The notes: generated from the letters alone by a model not told the origin. Counted from the stretch's first letter, positions 49,968-58,696 are shown. The stretch is 64,000 bases of DNA from ZC4RG20 sp963702105 (GCA_963702105.1 OY969712.1:3596001-3660000), one strand, 5' to 3'. Translations and numbers: made by a program.

Positions 49968-50070
49968 GCCCGCCGCCGACATGTCTCCGTTCATGAAGCA
50001 CGCGGTCTACCGCTCTGAAGCATGCGGTCTACCGCTACTCCCGCTACTCCCGCTACTCCCGCCACTACGG

Positions 50071-50457
50071 CTATCGGTAGTAGCGGCCGTGCTTGCGGCC
50101 CTGCGCATCGATGGCGCCTTCGTAGCTTCCGCCGGCCGCGCCGCTTCTGAGCGGGTGCACGACCACCGTGACGCGGTCGCCGGGCTTGAACGTCTTGGGC
50201 CCGATGCCGTCTCTCTGCATGTTCTCGGTGTATGAGGCTTCTATCGAATACGTGGAGACGGAACCGTCGGCCTTGGGCACGTCGAGAAAGAGATAGACGT
50301 GAGGATTCACGAATCGAAAGCTCTTGACGGTGCCTGTGATCGCCACGTCCTTCGTGTCGTCGTACATTGCATGAGAGTGGTGAGCGTGCACGACGGCTGC
50401 GCCCATGACCGTCAGGGCGCCGGCGCATAGCCGGAAGGCTCTCGATAACGTCTTCAT
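50071..50457 (-). CDS. DUF6152-like small exported protein
   Basis: 128-aa protein with a signal peptide and a mature start HAHHSHAMYDDTKDV, followed by GTVKSFRFVNPHVYLFLDV. This HHS-x-A-M and NPH-x pattern is typical of DUF6152 proteins, small secreted beta-rich proteins of unknown function found beside the exported family next door. The ATG overlaps the upstream stop (ATGA), fixing the start and showing translational coupling. Confidence 0.8.
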   Translation of the reverse strand: MKTLSRAFRLCAGALTVMGAAVVHAHHSHAMYDDTKDVAITGTVKSFRFVNPHVYLFLDVPKADGSVSTYSIEASYTENMQRDGIGPKTFKPGDRVTVVVHPLRSGAAGGSYEGAIDAQGRKHGRYYR

Positions 50458-51692
50458 CGATCCGATCCTCCCTCCGATTGGCCGGAAGTCACCCGCGGCC
50501 CGGGTGCGTGGGACGATTCGGCATCGTTGAAGATCTCTCGCCAACGCGCCGCCTCCTTCGGATGAGAGGAATCCCAAAGCGAGTAGGCCGTGGCCCAAGG
50601 CCGGTCGTCCGAAAGGTCCCGGTATTGCGGATCGCCCGGTACGCGTTCCTGCAGCACGCCCTGTGAGTCCAGGTAAATGTTGTTCGTCGATACGCAGTCC
50701 TGGTACATCGCCGGCGCCGAGGTCCAGTCCTCGTACTTCCGGTAGATCACGAAGTCGTGCCATGGGAATGCGAATGCCTCCGGATCGTAGAGCGTTATAT
50801 CGTCCAATATCTCGTCTCCGAATCGCTTCATCCGCTCGACGGCTTCGAGCTTGTCGCTGTACTCGGGCAGGCCGTGCGTGATCGCCCAGCGACGGATGTT
50901 CTTCGTGTAGACCACGAGCTCATCGCCGTCCCAGAAGCCTCTCGATTCGCCGTACCATTCGGGCACCTGTTTGTCCTCGGGCAGAAAGCCCCGACGGTCG
51001 GTATAGACGTAGCGCGTGGCGTTGTCGGGCCTGTCCTTGTTGATCAAGACCATGTGCGGGTCCATGAGAAAGTGCGTGGGCGCATCTATCCACCAGAGGC
51101 GGCCGAATCCGTCCGGCAGACAGAACTCTCCGGGCCACCATTGATGCCCGCCTTCCCACTCCCCGCGCAAGAGTTCCAGGTAGCGGGGCTTGTAGGCCGG
51201 CGAGACCGCGTTCATGACTGCGGAAATCTTGGCGTTGCCGATGAGAACGCCCTCCGAAACGCCGTGCCAGTCGCCGCTCCAATCGGGAAGCATCGCTCGC
51301 GAGAGCTTCGTGCCGCCGTTCGCCGCCTCGAGCCATGCGGAGTACTGCTCGCGGGCGCTGGCATAGGGGTAAGGACTTCGAATCGCGACGCCCTTGCCCC
51401 CCGACCCCTTGAGGGCGCTCGGCGGCCGAAAAGGCTGGTCGATGTTCTGGCCGCTCCAGCTGTTTTGCCAAAACTCGTGCGTCGTCATATTGCCGAAGGC
51501 ATCGTCGGGAACGACGTTCGGCTCACCGCTGACGAATTTGCTCTCCCACTGCTCGGCAGAAGCGACGCCCGCGAAGGGGTGTGCAGGGTCCGGCACTGCG
51601 GCCGGCGCAGCCCGGCTCTGTATGGGCAGAACCGAAAGACTCGCAAGCAGCCAGGCGGCCATCGATGCGGATGCGAAGGGACCAGCTCTCAT
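50454..51692 (-). CDS. Exported protein of unknown function, paralogue of the 45.5-kb protein
   Basis: 412-aa exported protein with a signal peptide (about 1-29). It shares with the product of 45499-46617 the segments LPDWSGDWHG, GFWDGDELVVYT and DDITLYDPEAFAFPWHDF, so the two are homologues that flank the TonB receptor gene on opposite strands. It is coupled to the DUF6152-like gene. No catalytic residues can be named; a periplasmic binding or processing role for an imported compound is only a guess from context. Confidence 0.72.
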   Translation of the reverse strand: MRAGPFASASMAAWLLASLSVLPIQSRAAPAAVPDPAHPFAGVASAEQWESKFVSGEPNVVPDDAFGNMTTHEFWQNSWSGQNIDQPFRPPSALKGSGGKGVAIRSPYPYASAREQYSAWLEAANGGTKLSRAMLPDWSGDWHGVSEGVLIGNAKISAVMNAVSPAYKPRYLELLRGEWEGGHQWWPGEFCLPDGFGRLWWIDAPTHFLMDPHMVLINKDRPDNATRYVYTDRRGFLPEDKQVPEWYGESRGFWDGDELVVYTKNIRRWAITHGLPEYSDKLEAVERMKRFGDEILDDITLYDPEAFAFPWHDFVIYRKYEDWTSAPAMYQDCVSTNNIYLDSQGVLQERVPGDPQYRDLSDDRPWATAYSLWDSSHPKEAARWREIFNDAESSHAPGPRVTSGQSEGGSDR

Positions 51693-51795
51693 CGACGTTT
51701 CCTCCCCCAAGTGCGCCGTGTCCCGGCCGCCGGGGGCGCCCGCCGGCCGGTGGCGCCCCGGCCGGGCGATCCTGAGGAGACTTCGGACCCCGGAC

Positions 51796-53073
51796 TCAGG
51801 CGATCGGCCCCGTCTCCTCGATGGCCACCTTTCGAGGCGCGGTCTCCGCGAGAAACAGGCAGACCAGGAACCCGAACACCACGCCCGCGAGCGCCACGAG
51901 CAGGACGTTCTGAATGCCGTAGTGCTGCGCGATGAACCCCGCGATCGAAGGCGCGATACCGCCGCCGAAGATCTCCCCCGAGCCGACGACGACGCCGATG
52001 GCCGAGGAAACGAGCCCGATCGGGGCCGCCTCGGTCGCGATGGGCCCCGTGATGAGCGCGACGTTGCCGAGGCAGAAGAAACTCACGGCGAATAGAGCGG
52101 CGAAGAGCGTTCCCGGCGCCGCGCCGATGCGCGCGAACACCCAGACCGAGACCGCGGCACCGATGAAACCGAGCAGGGCCACGAGCCTGCGGCCGAAGAG
52201 ATCGGAGAGCCCGGGCACGCCGAATTGACCGAAGAACCCGCCGAAACCGATCGCGGATGTGACGACGCCCATCTGCGCATTCGTCAGCTTCAGGTAATCG
52301 ACGAGGTAATTCGGCACCATCGCGCTCAGCACGAACACGCAGGACATCGCGCCGAACAACGCCAGCATCGAGAGCAGGATGTTGCGGCTCTTGAGCACGG
52401 CGGACCAATTGCCGCCGCGCTCGCTGGCGCCGATGAGGCTGCCGCCCTTCGTATCGCCGGGCTCGCGCAGCACCTTGATCAGGAACAGGCCGACGATGAA
52501 GCCCGGAATCGCCACGATCCAGAACACCCAGCGCCAGGACGGCACGACGCCGAGAAGCTGAGTCGCGATGATGGGGCCGAGGCCGAGACCGAGCAGCGCG
52601 AAGCCGCACTGCTGCAGGCCTTGATTGAAGCCGCGCCGCGCGGGGCGCGAAGCGGCCGCGACGGCCGTGAAGCTCGTCGGGCAGTAGGTACCTTCCATGA
52701 CGCCCATGAGCCCGCGGATCGCGATGAGGCTCGCGAAGCCGGCCACGAGACCCGTGAGGCCCGACAGGACCGAGAACAGCATGATGGCCGGAATCAGCAC
52801 CTTGCGATGGCCGATACGGTCGGACAGGCGGCCGCTGAAGATCGCGAAGACGCCCCACATGAGTCCCAGGACCCCGACGATGTTGCCGAGATCCTGGTAA
52901 TCGAGCCCGAGGTCGCTCGTCATCGCCGGGAAAAGGGGCGAGATGATCCAGCGGTCGAGCCCGACGAGGCCGAAACCGATGCCGAGCAGCGTCACGGCCT
53001 TCCATTCGTAAGCCGTGTCCCACGCCGAGCCGGCCGCGGCCTCGGCGGCCGGCGGCGTACGCACCTCTGCCAT
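51796..53073 (-). CDS. Major facilitator superfamily transporter
   Basis: 425-aa inner-membrane transporter with about 12 hydrophobic segments. The loop between helices 2 and 3 carries the MFS signature GRLSDRIGHRKVL, and an acidic/arginine pair appears in helix 1 (GLDRWIISPLFP). The type is like MFS carriers of organic or aromatic acids. It lies between the monooxygenase and the exported protein genes on one strand, so uptake or export of the pathway substrate is the likely job. Confidence 0.88.
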   Translation of the reverse strand: MAEVRTPPAAEAAAGSAWDTAYEWKAVTLLGIGFGLVGLDRWIISPLFPAMTSDLGLDYQDLGNIVGVLGLMWGVFAIFSGRLSDRIGHRKVLIPAIMLFSVLSGLTGLVAGFASLIAIRGLMGVMEGTYCPTSFTAVAAASRPARRGFNQGLQQCGFALLGLGLGPIIATQLLGVVPSWRWVFWIVAIPGFIVGLFLIKVLREPGDTKGGSLIGASERGGNWSAVLKSRNILLSMLALFGAMSCVFVLSAMVPNYLVDYLKLTNAQMGVVTSAIGFGGFFGQFGVPGLSDLFGRRLVALLGFIGAAVSVWVFARIGAAPGTLFAALFAVSFFCLGNVALITGPIATEAAPIGLVSSAIGVVVGSGEIFGGGIAPSIAGFIAQHYGIQNVLLVALAGVVFGFLVCLFLAETAPRKVAIEETGPIA

Positions 53074-53111
53074 GTCCCCTCCCCCCGTACGCCCGGATTC
53101 GTGTGCCCGGG

Positions 53112-54686
53112 TTATTTGTGGATCGAATAGTCCTGCGGATCGATGAGATCCGGCACGCTCCAGCCCTCGAGATCATACTCGGCCATGCACTGCTCGGCGA
53201 AGCCCTTGAAGCGTTCCGCGTTGCCGTTGCCGAGCGCGCTGAACAGGCAGTAGCGCCGGATCTCCTCCGTGCTGCCGCCGTAATTGATCTCGTAGAGCTC
53301 GTGGCGCGCCCCGAACTCCGTGCCGAGACAATCCCAGAGCAGCTTCATGAGCTTCGCCCTCTGCTCCGCCGTGTACCCGTTGGAGCCCCGCATGTACTTG
53401 TCGATGTACGGGCGGATCTCCGGGTTCGCGAAGTCCCGGGAATGCGAGTTCAGGTAGATGAGCCCCGAAGCGACCGTCTGCTCGATGATGTATTTGATCT
53501 TCGAGTACGCGATGGTCGCGAGGATCTGGTAGGCGTTGCCGGGATCCATGTTCGGCAGCAGATACTCCCCCTGCCACGGCTGCGGCGTGCGTACCATCGC
53601 CTCGGTCAGCGCCCAGAACATGTTCCGCCACGCGAGGACCTCCCCCACGTTGGCCTGCACGCCGCGGAAGTCCTTCGTGCCCGCCGCCTCGACAGCCTTG
53701 AGCAGCAGGCCCGCGATGAAGTCGAGCTTTACGGCCAGGCGCGTGCAGCCGTGCACGACGAAGCGCGGCAGGAATCCGGTCCGCGGGAAGAAGTTGTTGG
53801 CCTTCTCCACGTCCCCGTATACGAACAGGTTCTCCCAGGGCACGAACACGTTGTCCATGATGAACACCGCGTCGTTCTCGTCGAGCCGCGAGGACAGCGG
53901 CTGATCGAACGGGCTCGACATCACGGCCGCCGTCATCTCGTACGAGGTCCGGCAGATGAATTTCACGCCCGGCGCGTTCGTCGGCACCATGAACACGAGC
54001 GCGAACTTCTTGTCGCCGAGCGGGATCAAGCCGTGGTGCGCGATGAAGGTGTAGTTCGTCAGCACCGAGCCCGTCGCGACGACCTTCGCGCCGGAGACGT
54101 AGATGCCCGCGTCCGTCTCCTTCTCGACGTGGACGCACACGTCCGCCACCTGATCGGGCGGCTTGTCCCGGTCCACGGGCGGATGGATGATCGCGTGGTT
54201 GACGAAGGGCACGCGCTCCTGGGAGAAGCGGTACCAGCGGCGCGCATTCTCCTCGAACGGCGCGTAGAACTCGGCGTTCCCGCCGAGCGTCGCGAGAAAG
54301 GCCGCCTTGTAGTCCGGCGCGCGACCCATCCAGCCGTAGACGATGCGCTGCCACTCCGCGATGGCGTCGCGGCCGGCAATCGACTCCTCGACCGTGCGCG
54401 GGGCCTTGAAGAAGGCGTGCGTCTTGCCGCCGCCGTCCGTGTCCGCCGGCAGCAGCAGCTTCCCCTGGCGCTCCGGATCGTGCAGCGCGTCGAACAGCCG
54501 CGCCGTCATGCGCGCCGTATTGCGGAAAGCCGGGTGCGTCGTCACGTCCTCGACGCGCTCGCCGTAGATATAGACCTCCCGGCCGTCGCGCAGGGACTCG
54601 ATGTACTCCGCGCCGGTTTGGGGGCGATCCTGCCTCACGGCTCCGATCGTCTCCGCGGTCACGGCGGTGTTCCGCTGGGCTACCAT
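53112..54686 (-). CDS. HpaB-family FADH2-dependent aromatic monooxygenase
   Basis: 524-aa member of the 4-hydroxyphenylacetate 3-hydroxylase (HpaB) family, which uses reduced flavin from a separate reductase to hydroxylate phenols. Family landmarks are RTGAEYIESLRDGREVYIYGERV-like N-terminal sequence (here QTGAEYIESLRDGR), VFVPWENLFVYGD and NFFPRTGF. An excellent AGGAGGT ribosome site precedes the ATG, which overlaps the upstream gene by 7 bp. No HpaC-type reductase is in the window. Relatives such as TftD and HadA convert substituted phenols to hydroquinones, which would fit the dioxygenase genes 2.5 kb away. Confidence 0.9.
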   Translation of the reverse strand: MVAQRNTAVTAETIGAVRQDRPQTGAEYIESLRDGREVYIYGERVEDVTTHPAFRNTARMTARLFDALHDPERQGKLLLPADTDGGGKTHAFFKAPRTVEESIAGRDAIAEWQRIVYGWMGRAPDYKAAFLATLGGNAEFYAPFEENARRWYRFSQERVPFVNHAIIHPPVDRDKPPDQVADVCVHVEKETDAGIYVSGAKVVATGSVLTNYTFIAHHGLIPLGDKKFALVFMVPTNAPGVKFICRTSYEMTAAVMSSPFDQPLSSRLDENDAVFIMDNVFVPWENLFVYGDVEKANNFFPRTGFLPRFVVHGCTRLAVKLDFIAGLLLKAVEAAGTKDFRGVQANVGEVLAWRNMFWALTEAMVRTPQPWQGEYLLPNMDPGNAYQILATIAYSKIKYIIEQTVASGLIYLNSHSRDFANPEIRPYIDKYMRGSNGYTAEQRAKLMKLLWDCLGTEFGARHELYEINYGGSTEEIRRYCLFSALGNGNAERFKGFAEQCMAEYDLEGWSVPDLIDPQDYSIHK

Positions 54687-55621
54687 TGATTACCTCCTGC
54701 TTGCATATTTTCGAGGCCGACCACGCCCTTCGGCAGCACATCGAGCACCGCGGCGATCGCATCCGTCCCGCCGCCGGGCGCCATGATATGCGCCCCGGCG
54801 ACTCCCCGAATCTCGCGCAGCCCTTCGATGAGCTCCGCGCAAATCCTCTGCCCTTCTCTGGCCGGCGCCGACGCGCCTTCGAGACGCGCGATCACGTGCT
54901 CGGGCACGTGGACGCCGAACAGGTTCTCGTTCATCCATCGCGCCGACTTGGCCGAACGAACGGGCCCCACGCCCACGATGAACGCCAGCCGCTCCGTCAG
55001 GCCCTCCTCGCGCAGCCGGCCGATGTAGCGCCGCGCCACCTCGAGATCGAAGCAGAACTGCGTCTGGACGAATCCCGCGCCGGCCTCGGCCTTGCTCGCG
55101 AGACCATCCGGGCTGAAATCCGGCCCGGGCGCCCGCGGCACGTCGGCCGCCCCGATGAAGTAGCCGGGCGGCGGCTCGATGGCTCTGCCGGAGGGCAGTA
55201 TGCCCTGCTCGCGCATCCGGCGCACGAACGCCATGAGCTCGCGCGAGCTCAGATCGAAGACGGGCTTCGCTTCCGGCTGGTCGCCTCCGCGCGGATCGTC
55301 GCCGTGCAAAATCAGCACGTTGCCGACGCCCTGGGCCGCGGCCCCGAGCAGATCCGCCGCCAGCGCGATGCGGTTCCTGTCTCTGCAGGTCACCTGCAGG
55401 ATCGGCTCGTAGCCGTGGCCGGCGAGAATCGCCGCGGCCGCGAAGCTGCTCATGGCCGTGCGGCCGGAAGCGGCGTCCGTGACGTTGACGGCATCCACGC
55501 GGTCGCGCAGCACGGCGGCTTCAGCCAGCAGCGGCCCCGCGCCGGCCGCAAGCGGCGGCACGATCTCCGCCGTAATGACGAACTGCTTCGCCTCGATGAG
55601 CTTCTCGAGTCCGCTGGTCAT
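54680..55621 (-). CDS. Methylenetetrahydrofolate reductase-like protein
   Basis: 313-aa TIM-barrel flavoprotein of the MetF family. Signs are EIVPPLAAGAG, VNVTDAASGRTAMSS, ILQVTCRDRNRIALAADLLGA and LILHGDDPRGGDQ, typical of MTHFR-like reductases. It opens the monooxygenase operon rather than sitting with methionine genes. In bacteria that remove methoxy groups from lignin aromatics by a tetrahydrofolate route, a dedicated metF recycles methyl-THF; such a role is possible but no LigM/DesA-type demethylase gene is visible. ATG 55621 was chosen for a normal MetF N-terminus. Confidence 0.85.
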   Translation of the reverse strand: MTSGLEKLIEAKQFVITAEIVPPLAAGAGPLLAEAAVLRDRVDAVNVTDAASGRTAMSSFAAAAILAGHGYEPILQVTCRDRNRIALAADLLGAAAQGVGNVLILHGDDPRGGDQPEAKPVFDLSSRELMAFVRRMREQGILPSGRAIEPPPGYFIGAADVPRAPGPDFSPDGLASKAEAGAGFVQTQFCFDLEVARRYIGRLREEGLTERLAFIVGVGPVRSAKSARWMNENLFGVHVPEHVIARLEGASAPAREGQRICAELIEGLREIRGVAGAHIMAPGGGTDAIAAVLDVLPKGVVGLENMQAGGNQW

Positions 55622-56071
55622 GGCACGAGTTGTGCCACAGGTCGCGCGGCCGGGGCCAATGCTTTCTGGGGCGCCGGTATGCCGCGGTGGCATTGCTCGG
55701 GGGGAGTGGCTAACGGCAGGCCGCATGCTTCATGAACGGCTCTTGGGGGTGGTGGCAGCCGGAGGCCGTTCATGAATCACGCTGCAACCGCGCGAGGAGA
55801 TGGATGGAGACGAAGACGGCAGTCCGTCACGCGCTACGCCCCATTGTCGAACCCGTCCGTTCAGCCTACGCGGGGTACGCGCCAATCCGCTTGCTCGCCC
55901 TACCGTAGCAGCAAACGCTGATCCGCGCGGTTCGGCCTGGCCGGGCCCAATCCCTGCAGTTGGCTGCCCGTCGCAGCAGACGTTGGGTTCTGGGATCCTG
56001 ATAGCCCTCGATGGCCGCGGACGTTTGGGGGCGGAGGTCTCACGATGCCAACGTCTCACGATGCCAACGTC
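55622..56071. other. Intergenic region between the monooxygenase operon and lysR
   Basis: 450 bp without a supported gene. It contains the hairpin-less repeat relic (55721-55795) and, at the lysR 3' end, a 16-bp tandem repeat (56041-56056, 56057-56072). No clear promoter for the monooxygenase operon is visible. Confidence 0.55.
55721..55795 (-). repeat. Relic J: repeat flanks without the palindrome
   Basis: GCATGCTTCATGAACGG, then CTTGGGGGTGGTGGCAGCCGGAGG joined directly to GGCCGTTCATGAATC (55764-55778) and CGCTGCAACCGCGCGAGG. Read on the minus strand these are the left and right flanks of E/G/I-type elements, including the exact inverse of GATTCATGAACGGCC, but the outer arms and core hairpin are missing. 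It looks like a copy that lost its palindrome. Confidence 0.75.
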
Positions 56072-57010
56072 TCAGCCGGGCCCGAGCTCCGCGAACAGCC
56101 GCTTGATCTCGTCGATGACGTAGTCCCTGCCGGGCGAAGGGTAGTTCATCTGGCGTCGGGTCAAGTGAATCGGAAAGACGATCCGGTCGTCGAACGGCAG
56201 GACGCGAAGCAGGCCCGCTTCGACGTCGCGCTCGACGAAGGCCAGCGGCAGGATCGTCACGAGGTCCGCCTGCAGAATGAGCTGGCGTATCGCCGGCGAA
56301 AGGGGCTGAACCTCGAAGGCCGGATCGGGCGGCGCGGTGCCGTGGCGCAGAAATGCGTTGTCGTAGGTGATTCGCGGGACGGTCCCCGCGGACGGCAAGA
56401 TCCAGCGCGAGCCGACGAGGTCGCCGATGGCGACCTCGTGCTGGCGGGCCAGCGGATGCGCGGCCCGCACGACGGCCGCGGCCCGAAAGTCCGTGAGCGG
56501 CTCGGTCGCGACGCCGACGGCGGGGCTCTCGATCGGCGGCGGCCCGATGAAGAACTCGAGCCCGCCGGACATGAGCTTCGGGCCGAGGGCTTCGTAGTCC
56601 CCGACGGTCGAAGACAGGCGCAGCTGCGGCCGATGGCGCAGCACCCGCTCGATGAGCGGCGCCGCAATCAGCGCTTCCGTGAGCCAGCTCATGCCGAAGG
56701 CGATGTGTTCCGTGCGGCCGCTCGCGTCGCGCAGACCGCGCAGCTCCTTCTCGGCGAGCGCGAGGTTGGCTTCGATGATGCGGGCATACTTCAGGAGACG
56801 CTCGCCGAGCGCCGTGAGCTCGACGCCGCGCGGCCCGCGCTCGACGAGCTTGACGCCGAGCTCCGTCTCCATGCTGCGGATGCTGCGGCTCAACGCCGGC
56901 TGCGTGATCGCGAGGGAATCGGCCGCCGCACGGATGCTGCCTTTGTCGGCAATCTCGATCAACTGCCGCAGACGCTTGACGTCGATGTGACGCAGCAAGC
57001 TGGCCGTCAC
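56072..57010 (-). CDS. LysR-family transcriptional regulator
   Basis: 312-aa regulator with an N-terminal helix-turn-helix (LRQLIEIADKGSIRAAADSL and TQPALSRSIRSME) and a C-terminal effector-binding domain. GTG 57010 was chosen because the HTH then starts at the usual distance from the N-terminus. It is divergent from the hydroquinone dioxygenase genes and co-directional with the monooxygenase operon, so it probably activates one or both in response to a pathway aromatic. Confidence 0.92.
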   Translation of the reverse strand: MTASLLRHIDVKRLRQLIEIADKGSIRAAADSLAITQPALSRSIRSMETELGVKLVERGPRGVELTALGERLLKYARIIEANLALAEKELRGLRDASGRTEHIAFGMSWLTEALIAAPLIERVLRHRPQLRLSSTVGDYEALGPKLMSGGLEFFIGPPPIESPAVGVATEPLTDFRAAAVVRAAHPLARQHEVAIGDLVGSRWILPSAGTVPRITYDNAFLRHGTAPPDPAFEVQPLSPAIRQLILQADLVTILPLAFVERDVEAGLLRVLPFDDRIVFPIHLTRRQMNYPSPGRDYVIDEIKRLFAELGPG

Positions 57011-57182
57011 GGAACGCTCCGCCACCCCCCGATCCCGGCAGTATACAAGCTCGGCCCGGGCCGAACGCCGGTGCCGCGGCCCGGGCCCCGCGAAGCGCAG
57101 GCCGGTATGGATAGCGCGGGTGACGGGAAGATATGATTGAACGGATTCGTCGGGTGGGGAGGACCTGGGCAGTCGCGAACCG
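57011..57182 (+). promoter_or_regulatory. Divergent lysR / dioxygenase control region
   Basis: 172 bp between the two start codons. A TATGAT at 57132-57137 could be the -10 of the dioxygenase operon, but no good -35 lies 16-18 bp upstream, as expected for a LysR-activated promoter. A GGGGAGGAC lies about 20 bases before the dioxygenase start. Confidence 0.4.
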
Positions 57183-57692
57183 ATGCGCAGTGAAAAATTC
57201 AAGACGGTCTTCGGCTCCCTGCGGCAGTTCGCCCACGGCGAGATCGAGGTCATTGACGACGATCCGCGAAACTACGCGTTTTCCAACATCTTCGCCGTGG
57301 CGGCGCATTCCGCGCCGTACGAGAAGGTCGTCGTGGCCAAGAGCCTGCAGTACGTCATCGAAACACTGCGCGCCGAAGGGACTTCCGCCTGGTTCGCGGC
57401 TCCGCACGACGAGTTCGCGCTCGTCATGGACGGCCGGGTCAGGGTCGAGCTCGTGAAGCTCGACACCCCTCCCGTCCGCGCCCCGGGGCCGGACGCGGGC
57501 GCAGTCGCCCTGACCGGGCCGCCCGCCGGAAGACCCATGGGTTTCGTTCGGCTCGGCCGCGGCCATCAGGCGCTGCTGCCCGAGGGAGCCGCCTATCGCT
57601 TCGTCGCCGAGGGCGGGATCGGAGTCGTCGTGCTGCAGACGCTGCTCGGTCCGTGCTCCGTGCAGAAGTGGGCGGAGATCTGCGACGCGTGA
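57183..57692 (+). CDS. hapC: Hydroquinone 1,2-dioxygenase small subunit
   Basis: 169-aa protein (about 18 kDa) that fits the small subunit of the two-component Fe(II) hydroquinone 1,2-dioxygenase known as HapC/PnpC-type. Recognisable segments are FKTVFGSLRQFAHGEIEVI, NYAFSNIFAVA and APYEKVVVAKSLQYVIE; the C-terminal half is cupin-like. The next gene encodes the matching large subunit and overlaps as GTGA, which strongly supports the pair. In characterised enzymes hydroquinone is opened to 4-hydroxymuconic semialdehyde. Substrate preference here is not proven. Confidence 0.85.
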   Translation: MRSEKFKTVFGSLRQFAHGEIEVIDDDPRNYAFSNIFAVAAHSAPYEKVVVAKSLQYVIETLRAEGTSAWFAAPHDEFALVMDGRVRVELVKLDTPPVRAPGPDAGAVALTGPPAGRPMGFVRLGRGHQALLPEGAAYRFVAEGGIGVVVLQTLLGPCSVQKWAEICDA

Positions 57693-58696
57693 ACGCCTCT
57701 CTGAGCCAGGCCCTCCCAGCGAACGCCGCGGGATACAGGAGCTTTTCCCTCGGGGGCTTCACGTTCTCCCGCGACGAATACTTCGTCCACATCGTCTGGA
57801 CGGCCCGCGGCAAACGGCTCTCGCACGTGCTCTCGGCCGACACGTTCCTGCGCGCCCTCATGCGCGACGTGGCGTGGGGGTTCTTCTACGGCTCGGTGAA
57901 CTTCGACGACGTTTTCGGCACGCGCAACCGCTATGGCCGCGTCGAGCTCTATGCCGGACGCTTTCATCCGGCCTACAGCGCCCACCGGCTCGACTACTCC
58001 GAAACCTTCGAGAGCCGCGAGGCCATGGAAACCTGCCTCGCCATCCTCGAGGATTGGACCAATGCCGGCTACGACCCCTTCGCTGCTCCGCGCGAGACGG
58101 GCCTGGCCTGGGCGGGCAGGAAGAACGGCGGCAACCCGGCCGCGATCGGCCGCAAGCGCGAAGTGTGCCGCCGAATGGCGGGGCTGCCGGGCGACATCGC
58201 GCTGCGCACGGACGCGACGCATCCCGTCAATGCAGCGTTCCGCGACGTGCCTCAGGACGAGCCCGAGATCCATGCCGAGCCGGGGTTCGAAGACGAAATC
58301 CACGCGCTGAACCTGTTCGCGTACCTCTCGCGCTCCGACGTGACGTGGAACCCTTCGGTGAGCTCCGTATGCCGGCACAGCCTGTTCTGCCCGACCACTG
58401 AGGAGTACGTCATGCCGGTCAAGCATGCGAACGACCGCATCGAGTGGTTTCTGCAGCTCAGTGACGAGATCGAGTGGAAAATTGAGGACCGGTGCACGGG
58501 CCTCGTCAGAGCCAAGCTCGTCATGCGGCCGGGCGACGTCGCCGCCATGCCCGCAGACATCCGCCACCAGGGTTTCGCTAAGAAGCGAGCGATGCTGCTC
58601 GTTTGGGAAAATGCGGATCCGGCCCTGCCGAAGCTGCACGAGAGCGGCGGGCTCGGTCCCTCGGCCGCCGACGCGCTCTGGCCCGCGGACGACTGA
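57689..58696 (+). CDS. hapD: Hydroquinone 1,2-dioxygenase large subunit
   Basis: 335-aa protein (about 38 kDa), the expected size of HapD/PnpD-type large subunits. Strong family segments are GYRSFSLGGFTFSRDEYFV, DVAWGFFYGSVNFDDVFG, DEIHALNLFAYLSRSDVTWN and DVAAMPADIRHQGF, where His and Glu/Asp residues should hold the ferrous ion. The GTG start at 57689 overlaps the small-subunit stop. No 4-hydroxymuconic semialdehyde dehydrogenase (HapE-like) gene follows; the next gene is convergent. Confidence 0.9.
   Translation: MNASLSQALPANAAGYRSFSLGGFTFSRDEYFVHIVWTARGKRLSHVLSADTFLRALMRDVAWGFFYGSVNFDDVFGTRNRYGRVELYAGRFHPAYSAHRLDYSETFESREAMETCLAILEDWTNAGYDPFAAPRETGLAWAGRKNGGNPAAIGRKREVCRRMAGLPGDIALRTDATHPVNAAFRDVPQDEPEIHAEPGFEDEIHALNLFAYLSRSDVTWNPSVSSVCRHSLFCPTTEEYVMPVKHANDRIEWFLQLSDEIEWKIEDRCTGLVRAKLVMRPGDVAAMPADIRHQGFAKKRAMLLVWENADPALPKLHESGGLGPSAADALWPADD

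Larger units (their letters stand above)
49463..50070. other. Intergenic region with repeats H and I and simple repeats
   Basis: Between the receptor and the convergent DUF6152-like gene. It holds a GGCGGC-rich simple repeat (49488-49545), palindromes H and I, and a 9-bp tandem repeat CGCTACTCC, about four units (50033-50068). No coding sequence is supported. H lies 88 bp past the receptor stop and could end its transcript. Confidence 0.6.

Noticed and set aside
53112..54686. Naming the monooxygenase as 4-hydroxyphenylacetate 3-hydroxylase proper
   Set aside because: No hpa pathway genes or reductase lie nearby, and the family covers many phenol substrates.
46721..58696. Integrative element or prophage
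   Set aside because: No integrase, phage gene, attachment repeat or tRNA border was seen; the island is recognised only by gene content.
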